From NCBI GenBank assembly GCA_965224415.1, contig CBDCZB010000005.1:62001-126000 (forward strand): 64,000 nt of DNA. The letters are read 5' to 3'. The stretch is from DAOUJI01 sp965224415 (GTDB taxonomy: Bacteria > Chloroflexota > Dehalococcoidia > Lucifugimonadales > JAGWBF01). A program made the translations under genes and the position numbers. Positions 33,756-42,679 of the stretch are shown piece by piece; positions within the stretch are counted from its first letter, which is position 1, and each line of letters starts with the position of its first letter. Under the pieces are notes generated by a model. It saw only the letters and a list, made by a program, of their open reading frames with translations. It did no database searches and was not told the origin of the DNA.

Positions 33756-34112
33756 TTATTCTAGGGTCTCGGTCTGGCTGTCCTTGGCAGTGACGGTAAT
33801 GTGGGCCATGGCAGACTCAGCTCTGGCGCCGTGCCAGTGCTTCTCTCCGGCGGGGATGTGTATCACGTCCCCAAGCCTGACTTCAACCTGCTCGTCGTCG
33901 GTGGCCACTATACCGATGCCTGAAGTGATGATCAGCACCTGATCGCCGCTGTGGGCGTGGAACTTGTTCCTGGCCCCTTTTGAGAAGTTAACGATGGCGC
34001 AGTTGAAGCTCTCCACGTCGGGCGTGATGGCCTGGCGTGTGACGTTTCCGCCAATCATCAGAGGGCTGTTGCCGTCGGACTCGGGCACTTCAGGAATTCT
34101 GGACACTTTCAT
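33756..34112 (-). CDS. Cupin-domain protein
   Basis: A 118-aa single-cupin protein. The metal-binding motifs are visible: KFHAHSGDQVLIITSG (motif 1, His and Gln/Glu-like positions) and IPAGEKHWHGA (motif 2). The ATG at 34112 has AGGAGG 5-6 nt upstream. Small cupins of this kind act as dioxygenases, isomerases or sensors; the role here is unknown. Confidence 0.83.
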   Translation of the reverse strand: MKVSRIPEVPESDGNSPLMIGGNVTRQAITPDVESFNCAIVNFSKGARNKFHAHSGDQVLIITSGIGIVATDDEQVEVRLGDVIHIPAGEKHWHGARAESAMAHITVTAKDSQTETLE

Positions 34113-34277
34113 AAACGCCTCCTGGGCATGGACGTGTTGTGGGTTCGGAAGACCACCGCCTATCATAATACAGGGCCAAGGGGCCGTCTACCCGCGCCCG
34201 ATACCGTAGAGGATGATGAAGAGGTTTCCCAGCCGGTTTGGTTTTAGATGCACTGGCCTCAGGACCGGGGTCTTTTC

Positions 34278-34412
34278 CTGTCATTCTGAACGGAGCGGGC
34301 GGAGCGGAGTGAAGAATCTATAGTCCTCCGGTAAGGACCTAGCGCTCTATGGGCGGGACGGTTAGTGGCAAGGATTTTAGATTCTTCGTCGCTACGCTCC
34401 TCAGAATGACAG
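34278..34412. repeat. MITE-like element with CTGTCATTC termini, copy 1
   Basis: A 135-bp element bounded by inverted arms, CTGTCATTCTGAACGGAGCG at the left and its inverse CGCTCCTCAGAATGACAG at the right. An inner part contains GTCCT-CCGGTA-AGGAC. It carries no coding frame. The 34113-34550 gap holds only this element. A related copy lies at 58792-58948. Confidence 0.72.
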
Positions 34413-34550
34413 TAGTATGGGACCGTCTACCCGCGCCTGTGCTCAGGTTGTCCCCTTGTGGGGGGCGTGATACCATACGCCCGTGACTGGCTAGGTCTGC
34501 CGCCGCCCGTTCACATCGTGCGTAATCGACCCGATTTCAGGAGGTCCTTC

Positions 34551-34940
34551 ATGCCTGCCTTCGTCTACGACCACATACATCTACGGAGTCCCAATCCCGA
34601 GGCGACCGCCGAATGGTACAGGGACAAGTTCGACGCCAGTGTTGTGCGCACTCCCCAGGCCGACAACCAGCCCGACCGCGTGGACATCGACATGGACGGA
34701 CTGATGATATTCGTGGCGGGCAAGCTCCCCGACGGCCGGGAAATCGAAGAGCCCCGTGACCCCCACTACGGGCTGGACCACTTCGGCCTCAGGGTCGAAG
34801 ACCTGGACGCCACACTGGCCCAGATGACTTCCAGAGGCGTGGAGATAACCGAAGGACCACGCATGGCGCCCAGCGGAGCCAAGATTGCCTTTGTGAGGGG
34901 TCCCGACAACGTCCGCATAGAACTGCTACAACGCTACTAA
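34551..34940 (+). CDS. VOC-family (glyoxalase/dioxygenase fold) protein
   Basis: A 129-aa vicinal-oxygen-chelate protein with N-terminal YDHIHLRSPNPEATAEWYRDKF and, later, HFGLRVEDLD and the C-terminal Glu in VRIELLQRY as probable metal ligands. AGGAGG sits 6 nt before the ATG at 34551. It is 17 bp from the LLM gene pair, with which it is likely co-transcribed, suggesting a shared catabolic step. Confidence 0.86.
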   Translation: MPAFVYDHIHLRSPNPEATAEWYRDKFDASVVRTPQADNQPDRVDIDMDGLMIFVAGKLPDGREIEEPRDPHYGLDHFGLRVEDLDATLAQMTSRGVEITEGPRMAPSGAKIAFVRGPDNVRIELLQRY

Positions 34941-34957
34941 CGGAGCCAGACGACGGC

Positions 34958-35824
34958 ATGAGATTCGGAATATTCGTATTTGACTCAGCCCGAAACATGG
35001 ACCCGGCAACTCTGGCCAAGAGGGCTGAAGAATTGGGCTTCAGTTCCTTCTGGATTCCGGAGCACACCGTCCTGCCCGTGAACCCATCCAAAGGACCCAG
35101 CGGCTCGACCACCGCCGAGTTCCCCGAGTCCTTCTACCAGATCTCCGACCCCGTGATTTCCCTCGCCCGGGCGTCAGGCGCGACGTCCACCATCAAGCTG
35201 GGCACCGGCATACTGCTGGCCGCCGAGCGGAACCCGCTGCTCACGTCGAAAAGCCTGGCCACTCTGGACCGTCTATCGGGAGGGCGGCGGCTGGTGGGCA
35301 TAGGCACGGGCTGGTCCCCTGAGGAGTACGCAGCCATGGGCGGGGACTTCCAGAACCGCTACGCCCAACTGAGGGAGCACGTCCAGGCGCTGAAAACTAT
35401 CTGGAGCGAAGACGAGCCGGAGTTTCACGGCCGCTTCTATAACTTCCCGCCCGTAAAAGTCCATCCCAAGCCCGTCCAGACGCCTCACCCACCCATATTC
35501 ATCGGCGGCGGTCTGGGTAGGTTGGCGGACCGGGTTTTCAAGCGCATCGTCAATTGGGCCGACGGCTGGGTGCCGGTTGTATATGAGATCGAGCAAGTGC
35601 GGCGGGGGAAGGAGTCTCTGACGCGACTGGCCGCGGAGGCTGGCAGGGACCCGGCCTCCATTCCCATCTACGTCATGACACGCGGCCGGGCCTTCAGGAC
35701 TAGAGACGAGGTAAAGCAACTGGAGGAGGCAGGAGCCGACGAGGTGGTCTTCTGGCTCCAGAGCCCCTACGAGGACGACGACGCCCTGATAGAGCTTGAG
35801 CATATCGCCCAGAGCGTAATGTAG
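34958..35824 (+). CDS. LLM class F420-dependent-type oxidoreductase, paralogue A
   Basis: A 288-aa luciferase-like enzyme of the short TIGR03619-type group (putative F420-dependent). Blocks include FGIFVFDSARNMDPATLAKRAEELGFSSFWIPEHT, GTGILLAAERNPLLTSKSLATLD and GGRRLVGIGTGWSPEE. It is the first of two tandem paralogues, 34 bp apart. The cofactor (FMN or F420) cannot be settled by eye. Confidence 0.87.
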   Translation: MRFGIFVFDSARNMDPATLAKRAEELGFSSFWIPEHTVLPVNPSKGPSGSTTAEFPESFYQISDPVISLARASGATSTIKLGTGILLAAERNPLLTSKSLATLDRLSGGRRLVGIGTGWSPEEYAAMGGDFQNRYAQLREHVQALKTIWSEDEPEFHGRFYNFPPVKVHPKPVQTPHPPIFIGGGLGRLADRVFKRIVNWADGWVPVVYEIEQVRRGKESLTRLAAEAGRDPASIPIYVMTRGRAFRTRDEVKQLEEAGADEVVFWLQSPYEDDDALIELEHIAQSVM

Positions 35825-35858
35825 AAACCCAAGTCACCTGGCTACCTGGAGGTGAGCG

Positions 35859-36731
35859 ATGGCAATCCCCGTAGGCGTATTCGTACTGGACACAGCGGCA
35901 TCCATGGACGTGGCCGTGCTGGCCAAGCGGGCCGAAGAGTTGGGGTTCGCCTCCTTCTGGGTACCTGAACATCCTGTGATTCCCGTGACGACGTCCACCC
36001 CCTACCCCGGCGACCACAGCGGCGTGATTCCCGATGGGTACTACTGGATGGCTGACCCCTGGAACACCCTGGCGCGGGCTTCCGGAACAACCAGCAGCAT
36101 CCTCCTGGGGACGGCGATTTGCATCCTGCCGGAGCACAACCCTCTGCTCATGAGCAAGCAGGTGGCCACCCTGGACAATCTGTCGGGAGGCCGCGTCATA
36201 GTCGGACTGGGAGTTGGCTGGCTCAAAGAAGAGCTGGAGCTTCTGGGCGGCAACTATGAACGCAAGGGACCGCAGTCGGTGGACAACATCAGGGCTCTCA
36301 AGGAAATCTGGACCAAAGACGAATCCGAATACCACGGTGAGTTCTACGACTTCCCCGCGGTGAAAGTCTTCCCGAAGCCCACGCAGAAGCCCCATCCCCC
36401 CATAGTATTCGGCGGCGGACTTTCCCCTGCCAACTCCGAGATTATTTTCAGGCGCATCGTGCGGGTAGGCGACGGCTGGCTGCCCGTCCTGACCAACCCT
36501 GGGCCAATCGAGGACGGCAGGCGCCGCTTGGATGAAAAGGCCAAAGAGGCGGGCCGCGACCCTTCATCCATCAAGATATACGCCATGGGGCGGCCAGGTG
36601 CGTTTGGGACGAGGGACGACATCAAGGCTCTGGAAAACGCTGGAGCCGACCATGTGGTGCTTTGGATGGACAACACCAAGGGAGATGCGGCGCTGGCCGA
36701 GCTTGAAGAGCGGGCCAGAATCGCGCTTTAG
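35859..36731 (+). CDS. LLM class F420-dependent-type oxidoreductase, paralogue B
   Basis: A 290-aa tandem paralogue of the preceding gene with the same blocks (FVLDTAASMDVAVLAKRAEELGFASFWVPEH, GRVIVGLGVGWLKEE). GGAGG lies 7 nt before the ATG. The pair probably arose by local duplication and then diverged, with similar lengths and the same gene order as in other members of the group. It is followed by the DCC-family gene 32 bp later. Confidence 0.87.
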   Translation: MAIPVGVFVLDTAASMDVAVLAKRAEELGFASFWVPEHPVIPVTTSTPYPGDHSGVIPDGYYWMADPWNTLARASGTTSSILLGTAICILPEHNPLLMSKQVATLDNLSGGRVIVGLGVGWLKEELELLGGNYERKGPQSVDNIRALKEIWTKDESEYHGEFYDFPAVKVFPKPTQKPHPPIVFGGGLSPANSEIIFRRIVRVGDGWLPVLTNPGPIEDGRRRLDEKAKEAGRDPSSIKIYAMGRPGAFGTRDDIKALENAGADHVVLWMDNTKGDAALAELEERARIAL

Positions 36732-36763
36732 CTCCCCATCTTCCACAACGGTGAGACTTTAGA

Positions 36764-37093
36764 ATGGGCGCCAAGGTCTACTACGACGCTGACTGCCGCC
36801 TTTGCTCAGGCGGAGTCAGCCTGGTTTCGCGGGCGGGTGTGCTGGGAGAAGTTGGCTGGGTTCCGATACGGTCAGGGAGCCAGCCCGCAGGCGTTTCCAG
36901 CGACGACCTGGACCGGGCAATGCACTTGGAAACTCCATCGGGCGTGTACAGCGGATTCGACGCCATCAGACGCATAGCCTTGAGGGCGCCTGTATTGTGG
37001 CCTCTCGCCCTGGTGTTATGGCTGCCAGGTATGGGAGCGCTCGGCTCCAGGGCTTACGCCATTGTCGCCCGCAACCGGCGGCGGCTCGGTTAG
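36764..37093 (+). CDS. DCC-family thiol-disulfide oxidoreductase-like protein (DUF393)
   Basis: A 109-aa protein with the N-terminal YDADCRLCSGG motif (C-x2-C) typical of DUF393/DCC proteins and a C-terminal hydrophobic and basic part. The last 138 bp (36956-37093) recur at 39227-39364. This copy is the intact gene. The family function is unproven; a thioredoxin-like fold is assumed. Confidence 0.85.
   Translation: MGAKVYYDADCRLCSGGVSLVSRAGVLGEVGWVPIRSGSQPAGVSSDDLDRAMHLETPSGVYSGFDAIRRIALRAPVLWPLALVLWLPGMGALGSRAYAIVARNRRRLG
36956..37093. repeat. 138-bp direct repeat, left copy (3' end of the DCC gene)
   Basis: It matches 39227-39364 at 129 of 138 positions. Of eight changed codons, five changes are synonymous. 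The two copies bracket the methyltransferase/HNH cassette. Confidence 0.92.
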
Positions 37094-37212
37094 GGACAGT
37101 CTACCATCGTAGGCAACATAGTTGCCAGTTTTCTAAAGCTTTTCTCTGCATTTGAGCGTCCCACACTGGTCTGATCCAATGGATTTATTGGGTCGGCCGG
37201 ATTCCTGTCTCT

Positions 37213-38259
37213 TTGCTCTTGCGGATTCTTCCGGTCAGCGCGATAATCCCGCGCGTTTTGCCTACGTACAAATTCACCCCCAGCAAAAAAGGGGGCAAAA
37301 CAGAGTCCACCTCCTTTGGTTCCCCGGGCCGAAGCGGCCATGATTCGGCGCGGTTCTACGCCGGACGCATTTATGAAGGGGCAGCGGGGACCCGCAGTGT
37401 TGAGTACGTAGAAAATGCCCTCCCCCCGACAGCAGTCAACACAATTTTCCCGCATTCCGCCGAGGCAATGGACGCTCTGCCCGACTGCAGCGTCCACCTT
37501 ATGGTCACCTCCCCTCCCTATAATGTGGGCAAGGAATATGACGCAAACCTGACTCTCGAAGAATACAGGGACTTCCTCCGGCGAGCACTGCGGGAAGTCT
37601 ACCGGGCTCTTGTCCCCGGGGGACGCCTGTGCTTTAACATTGCCAACCTGGGCCGTCGCCCTTACCTACCGATGCACCGTTACATCATCGAAGACCTCCT
37701 GGAACTGGGATTCCTGATGCGAGGCGAAATCATCTGGGACAAGGGGTCCAGTGCAGGCTCTTCCACCGCTTGGGGTAGTTGGAAGTCCGCCTCCAACCCA
37801 ACCCTGCGGGATGTCCATGAGTATATTCTGGCCCTGTCAAAGGAAACCTGGCACCGGCCCAAGATGGGTGGCCGTAAGTCCACCATAAGCCGGGACGATT
37901 TTCTGGAATACACCCGCAGCGTTTGGAAGTTCCCTGCCGATTCGGCCCGTCGGGTGGGCCACCCCGCGCCCTTCCCGGTGGAACTGCCTCGTCGCTGTAT
38001 CGAGCTTTACACCTATTCCGGCGAGGTGGTCCTCGACCCTTTCATGGGCAGTGGCTCTACTGCCATCGCGGCTCTGCAGACCGGACGTAGGTTTGTGGGA
38101 TATGAAATATCCGCCGAATACAGGGAATTGGCCTACCGTCGGTTAGCGGCAATCCCAAATCTGTTGGCTTATAGTGACACGCTGGGAAGCGTGATAGCTG
38201 AGGCACGCGACAGCAGACACGTCACCGATAGCTCGGCAGACAACGTTTCAGCGTCGTGA
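37213..38259 (+). CDS. Site-specific DNA methyltransferase (beta class, N4-C/N6-A)
   Basis: A modification methylase with catalytic TSPPYNVGKEY (SPPY at residues 100-103 of the longest frame) and the AdoMet-binding DPFMGSGSTA near residue 277; the order motif IV before motif I defines the beta class, and SPPY favours N4-cytosine. The conserved part begins at RFYAGRIYEG (about residue 47). The start is uncertain: TTG at 37213 (used) or 37258, neither with a good ribosome-binding site. It is convergent with an HNH nuclease gene, 76 bp away, the likely restriction partner. Confidence 0.88.
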   Translation: MLLRILPVSAIIPRVLPTYKFTPSKKGGKTESTSFGSPGRSGHDSARFYAGRIYEGAAGTRSVEYVENALPPTAVNTIFPHSAEAMDALPDCSVHLMVTSPPYNVGKEYDANLTLEEYRDFLRRALREVYRALVPGGRLCFNIANLGRRPYLPMHRYIIEDLLELGFLMRGEIIWDKGSSAGSSTAWGSWKSASNPTLRDVHEYILALSKETWHRPKMGGRKSTISRDDFLEYTRSVWKFPADSARRVGHPAPFPVELPRRCIELYTYSGEVVLDPFMGSGSTAIAALQTGRRFVGYEISAEYRELAYRRLAAIPNLLAYSDTLGSVIAEARDSRHVTDSSADNVSAS

Positions 38260-38335
38260 AGTTCGCATTGGAGTCTGGATGCAACTATTGTCGGGTCACT
38301 TTTTCTGACGGAGCGCGGATGCCTTCCCAGACAGA

Positions 38336-39130
38336 TCACACCTTGCCGAAGACTCTATCTAGGTGGTATCGCAAGAAGTCCTTGTCGATTGGATGGTTAG
38401 CCAACTGCAACGGTTGTTGATGTTCTGGATATGTCTCGGTTGGTGCGATCACCGTTAGCTTGTCAGGATGAATGGCTATGGCCCCGAAATCCATCATGGA
38501 ATGGTGGTTTGGGCATAGGACTATCATGTTTGTCTCTTTGTCGATCCCCCTATGTCCCCCACCCAACGGCCTGATATGATGCGTTTCGGCATACCGGTGT
38601 TTGCCGGGTATGGTAAACGTGAATCGGCAAATCTGGCATTGATGACTGTATAGACCTTTGAGAAATCTGCCCAAAGCCGAATCCCGAATTACTCGACTGT
38701 CCTTGGCATTCCGTCTCCGTGGCAGTTCATCGCTTCCGAGGAATGCCAATTCGACCGGGCTGTCCTCTTCTCCAATGTCAAGGTCTACTGCCTCCATATC
38801 CCTAATCTTGTAGAAGTTGTCCCGCCATTCCAAGAAGATATCCAAGCCTTGGGATTCCCAGTGCTCAATGTTAGGGAGGAACGAGACATCCGAGAGTCCC
38901 TTAACGTAGTCGATGAAAACGGACCTTTCTCTGTGCATCAAGCCCCTAGCCTGGGCTTCTCGCAGGTCTATGCTTAGTTCCCCACGATAGAAACTCCTCA
39001 GACCTTGTACAAGGGAGATGTCCTCTCCTCTCAATCTCCTTTCAATCAAGGCCAGATAGTGGTCGAACCCCAATTCGACTGCATCGGGATTATCTCGCCA
39101 TCGCATTCTTTCCATCGGAGGCTGAGTCAT
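38336..39130 (-). CDS. HNH endonuclease, probable restriction enzyme
   Basis: A 264-aa protein with a C-terminal HNH nuclease domain (CQICRFTF, ETHHIRPLGGGHRGID, NMIVLCPNHHSMMDFG). The N-terminal 150 residues have no recognised domain and may hold target recognition. ATG 39130 is preceded by TATAAT 9 nt upstream on the minus strand, so a leaderless transcript is likely. A longer frame through the repeat copy was rejected. Lower GC than the core genes suggests transfer. It pairs with the methyltransferase in tail-to-tail order. Confidence 0.82.
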   Translation of the reverse strand: MTQPPMERMRWRDNPDAVELGFDHYLALIERRLRGEDISLVQGLRSFYRGELSIDLREAQARGLMHRERSVFIDYVKGLSDVSFLPNIEHWESQGLDIFLEWRDNFYKIRDMEAVDLDIGEEDSPVELAFLGSDELPRRRNAKDSRVIRDSALGRFLKGLYSHQCQICRFTFTIPGKHRYAETHHIRPLGGGHRGIDKETNMIVLCPNHHSMMDFGAIAIHPDKLTVIAPTETYPEHQQPLQLANHPIDKDFLRYHLDRVFGKV

Positions 39131-39226
39131 AGTCCGTGCATTATAACAGCCGCACAACGCGGCGAGCATCGTTGGTTGTCGGTAAATTTTGGCAGGTTGG
39201 ACCTCCCAGGGGAACTGGGGAAGGGG

Positions 39227-39364
39227 TTCGACGCCGTCAGGCGCATAGCCCTGAGGGCGCCTGTATTGTGGCCTCTCGCCCTGGTGTTCTGGCTGCCGGG
39301 TATGGGCGCGCTCGGCTCCAGGGCTTACGCCATTGTGGCCCGCAACCGGCGGCGGCTCGCCTAG
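39227..39364 (+). pseudogene. Orphan 3' fragment of a DCC-family gene (right repeat copy)
   Basis: 45 codons plus stop, encoding the same C-terminus as the DCC gene at 36764 with I-to-V, L-to-F and G-to-A changes. No start or N-terminal part is present. It is interpreted as the displaced original end of the gene after the cassette entered, or the end brought in by the cassette. Confidence 0.88.
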
Positions 39365-39576
39365 AGATGGTTGGCTTTCCCGTATAGACAACCTCCCGGC
39401 TTTCTGGCTAAGAATGCAGTTCTCGGTTGTTGCGGGTTCCTGTATCTATTCCCATTGACTGTCATGTATAATTCAACAGATAGCATGGGCAAAATCTGGC
39501 TGCCGAACCAGATGCAACCTGACAGGCAGCCAACGGCAGGACAATAATTTAGTGAAAGTCGCTAGGTGGAGACAAG

Positions 39577-41373
39577 ATGAAGTCTAAGTTCAAAAGAGTG
39601 GTTCTTGTCCAACCCAGCTCACAGGGCGGCAATTTCGAGTTCGTGGCCATCCCACGGCAGGGCATGCTCTTTCTCTCCGCCGCGCTAAAGCAATGGAAGG
39701 GCCCCTTCCTGTACGACACAGAGATATGGTTCGAGGACCGCAGCGGCCCCATGGACCCGGACAAGGACCTGGACGGCGTCGACATCCTCATGATCACCGC
39801 CCTGATAAATGAAGCGCCCCGCGGCTATGAAATCGGCAAACTTGCCAAGCAGTTCCATCCCGAGTTGATCACCATAGGCGGCGGCCCCCAGATGAGCCCA
39901 CTGCCCGAGGAAGCCATCAGGGAGGGGCGCTTTGACATCATCGTCAATCGCGAGGGGGAGGACATCATCGGCGCCCTTTGCGACATGCTCCTGGAGCACA
40001 AGGGCCCCGTGCCCATCACTACGCTCAGGAAGATACCCGGGATATCCTTTGTCCGGGACGGACAGGTCATACAGACTCCCCGAAAGGGGGTCATAGACCC
40101 GGACTTCATCTCGCTGCCCGACTTCAGGGCAATAAGAGACCTCACCCCCCAGATGCCTATGGCGGGCGGAGTGCTGGAAACCGTCCGCGGATGCACGGAA
40201 AAATGCACCTATTGCCAGGTGATCCAACAGTTCCTGGGATACCGCCTGATCAACAGGGAGACTGAGATCAAGCGGCTGCGCCAACTCAGGCAGCTGGCCT
40301 CCGACGGCCTTATCCACACCGCCAGGGACGGAAGGTTCAGCGTCTTCATCTCCGACGACCTCCACCCGCCTCCCCTCAGGGCCGTGAAGTACCGAGACGA
40401 ACGTCTGGCCCGGCTGGAGAACTGGAACGGCCACACCGACGACATGTACATGATTTGCCAGACAAGGGCCGAGATAGGCCAGGACCCCGAGCTGGCCGAC
40501 GCCATGTACGAAGCCGGCATCCGAATGCTCTACGTGGGTGTGGAGTCCGACAACGCCGAGAACTTGAAGCTGGTGCGGAAGCGTCAGGAGCCTGGCCAGG
40601 TGCACAAGGACCTGGCTCAGTTGAACAAGATGGGGTTCACGCTGGTGGCGATGACCATTATCGGGCTTCCCTACGACACGGAGCAGGGAATCATGGACAT
40701 GGCCGACTGGATCACGAAGGTGAGCAGGTACCAGACGGCCAATCTACTGACCCCGCTGCCCGCCACGTCCAACTGGGACTCGCTGGTGCCCTTGGACGCC
40801 AAGGGGAACCCGCTGCCCACCGATGAGCGCGGCAACGTGCCCGCAGAGTACGGCATGAGGCCCTACGAGCTCTACACCGGACGCCAGTTCGTCCACCAGG
40901 ACGAACGCTGGTCGCTGGAAGAGTCCAGAGACCTCTTCAATCGGTACCACTCAAAGCTGAATCCGATAGACAAGCTGTACGAGAGGATATTCCGACTCAT
41001 AAAGTCCCCCAAGTCCAAACGCCAGTCGGCCGGACGCGAGTTGAGCGGAATCGTTTCACTCCGCATCGGGGAATTCAGCGAGGCGCTGCGTACGCTTTCG
41101 GACTCGTCCAAGGAGCTGCCGGAGGCCGTATCCACCAGGATGAACGAGGTGAGCGAGACCCTGGCCAAGTACCGCATCCAGCTGTCGGAAACGGGCCGGG
41201 ACCTACCGGACGTGATTTCTCAGCGCATCAACGAGGCCAGCGAAGCCCTAGGCAGGTATAGAATCCAAATCGCCCAGACGGGGCGGGAAATAGGCGACAA
41301 CATCTCGGTCCGCATCAACGAGGTGAGCGAGGCCATGACGAGGTTGTCCGAGTTCAAACGGGAGACCGCATAG
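39577..41373 (+). CDS. B12-binding radical SAM protein with repetitive C-terminal tail
   Basis: A 598-aa protein. It has an N-terminal cobalamin-binding domain (about residues 40-150), then a radical SAM core with the C-x3-C-x2-C cluster at C206, C210, C213 (RGCTEKCTYC) and GVESDN. Residues 493-598 form a tail of about four repeats of a 29-residue unit (pattern R-(I/M)-NE-(V/A)-SE-(A/T)-L-x2-YRIQ-x3-TGR), probably a helical coiled coil. The tail is unusual for the family. The reaction is unknown; relatives methylate or rearrange carbon skeletons. It is a single gene, with TATAAT at 39467-39472 in the upstream gap. Confidence 0.87.
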   Translation: MKSKFKRVVLVQPSSQGGNFEFVAIPRQGMLFLSAALKQWKGPFLYDTEIWFEDRSGPMDPDKDLDGVDILMITALINEAPRGYEIGKLAKQFHPELITIGGGPQMSPLPEEAIREGRFDIIVNREGEDIIGALCDMLLEHKGPVPITTLRKIPGISFVRDGQVIQTPRKGVIDPDFISLPDFRAIRDLTPQMPMAGGVLETVRGCTEKCTYCQVIQQFLGYRLINRETEIKRLRQLRQLASDGLIHTARDGRFSVFISDDLHPPPLRAVKYRDERLARLENWNGHTDDMYMICQTRAEIGQDPELADAMYEAGIRMLYVGVESDNAENLKLVRKRQEPGQVHKDLAQLNKMGFTLVAMTIIGLPYDTEQGIMDMADWITKVSRYQTANLLTPLPATSNWDSLVPLDAKGNPLPTDERGNVPAEYGMRPYELYTGRQFVHQDERWSLEESRDLFNRYHSKLNPIDKLYERIFRLIKSPKSKRQSAGRELSGIVSLRIGEFSEALRTLSDSSKELPEAVSTRMNEVSETLAKYRIQLSETGRDLPDVISQRINEASEALGRYRIQIAQTGREIGDNISVRINEVSEAMTRLSEFKRETA

Positions 41374-41419
41374 GCCCGACTGTCTTTACGACGACAGGAC
41401 TCAACTGGAAGGTGTGTGG

Positions 41420-42664
41420 TTGGCGACTAGAGTATTCGTAACAGGCATCGGAGTCATTAGCCCTCTGGGACTGGACCTTTCGACCTCTTGGGATAGCTTG
41501 GTAGGCGCCGTGTCAGGCGTGGACTCCATAACGGCCTTCGACCCGGAGGGATTCGAGACCCGGTTCGCCGCTGAGGTGAAGGGGTTCGAACCCACCGACT
41601 ATTTGGAGAAGAAAGAGGCGCGCCGGATGGACCGGTTCGCCCAGTTCGCAGCAGTCGCCTCCGCCCAGGCTATGGCCCAGGCCCGGCTCAAGCCCGACGA
41701 GATGGACCCCTATCGCCTCTCCTCAATCGTGGGCAGCGGGATTGGCGGCGTCATCACCCTGTCCCAACAGGTGGAGACGCTGAAGGAGAAGGGCCCGCGA
41801 CGAGTGTCTCCCTTTCTGGTGCCCATGATGCTGGCCGACATGGGGTCGGCCCAGGTTTCCATGCTGTCCGGGGCCATGGGTCACAACTTCTGTGCCGTGT
41901 CCTCATGCTCCAGTGGCGCTGACGGGATTGGGCAGGCGTGGGAGATGATACGCCGGGGAGACTCCGACGTGGTCCTTGCGGGCGGCGCTGAAGCTCCGAT
42001 ATGCCCCATAGCAGTTGCAGGATTCAATTCGCTCCACGCACTGTCGAAGCGCAACGAGGAGCCGCAGAAGGCCAGTCGCCCCTTTGACACGGCACGGGAC
42101 GGCTTCGTAATGGGAGAGGGCGCAGCCATCCTGGTCCTCGAGAGCGAGGAGAACATGGAAAAGCGGGGGGCGGAGCCGCTGGCGGAACTGGTCAGCTACG
42201 CCGCCACCTCCGACGCCTTCCACCTGACTGAACCCCATCCCGACGGCGTCAGCGCCGCCAAGGCCATGAAGACCGCCATCGAAAGGGCAGGACTGGCGCC
42301 TGAAGAGATAGGCTACATCAACGCCCACGGCACGTCCACTCCTCTGAACGACAAGCAGGAAACCCTTGCCATCAAGCTGGCCCTGGGCGAGGACGCCCAC
42401 CGGACTCCCATAAGCTCCACTAAGTCCATGACGGGCCATCTGCTGGGCGCCGGGGGCGCCCTGGAAGCGGCGGCATCCATCATGGCCATCCGCGACGGAG
42501 TGATACCTCCCACCATCAACCTGGACGACCAGGACCCCAACTGCGACCTGGACTACACGGCCAACAAGGCCCGTGAAGCGCGAATACGCTACGCAATGAG
42601 CAACTCCTTCGGCTTTGGGGGCCATAATTCGGTCCTCATCTTCGGAGAGGCGGACCGGAGCTAG
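41420..42664 (+). CDS. fabF: Beta-ketoacyl-ACP synthase II
   Basis: FabF elongates acyl-ACP in type II fatty-acid synthesis. The catalytic triad is C163 (SSCSSG), H303 (NAHGTSTP) and H340 (TGHLLGAGG), the same numbering as E. coli FabF when the TTG at 41420 is used. GGAAGG lies 7 nt upstream of this TTG; the earlier GTG at 41414 would leave too little space. The length is 414 aa. recJ follows 15 bp later. Confidence 0.95.
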   Translation: MATRVFVTGIGVISPLGLDLSTSWDSLVGAVSGVDSITAFDPEGFETRFAAEVKGFEPTDYLEKKEARRMDRFAQFAAVASAQAMAQARLKPDEMDPYRLSSIVGSGIGGVITLSQQVETLKEKGPRRVSPFLVPMMLADMGSAQVSMLSGAMGHNFCAVSSCSSGADGIGQAWEMIRRGDSDVVLAGGAEAPICPIAVAGFNSLHALSKRNEEPQKASRPFDTARDGFVMGEGAAILVLESEENMEKRGAEPLAELVSYAATSDAFHLTEPHPDGVSAAKAMKTAIERAGLAPEEIGYINAHGTSTPLNDKQETLAIKLALGEDAHRTPISSTKSMTGHLLGAGGALEAAASIMAIRDGVIPPTINLDDQDPNCDLDYTANKAREARIRYAMSNSFGFGGHNSVLIFGEADRS

Positions 42665-42679
42665 AACGGCTTCAGCCGG

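Noticed and set aside
39005..39364. A 119-aa plus-strand frame ending in the DCC-like C-terminus
   Set aside because: Its first 70 codons are antisense to the HNH gene and upstream gap; only the last 138 bp are homologous, so it is treated as a gene fragment.
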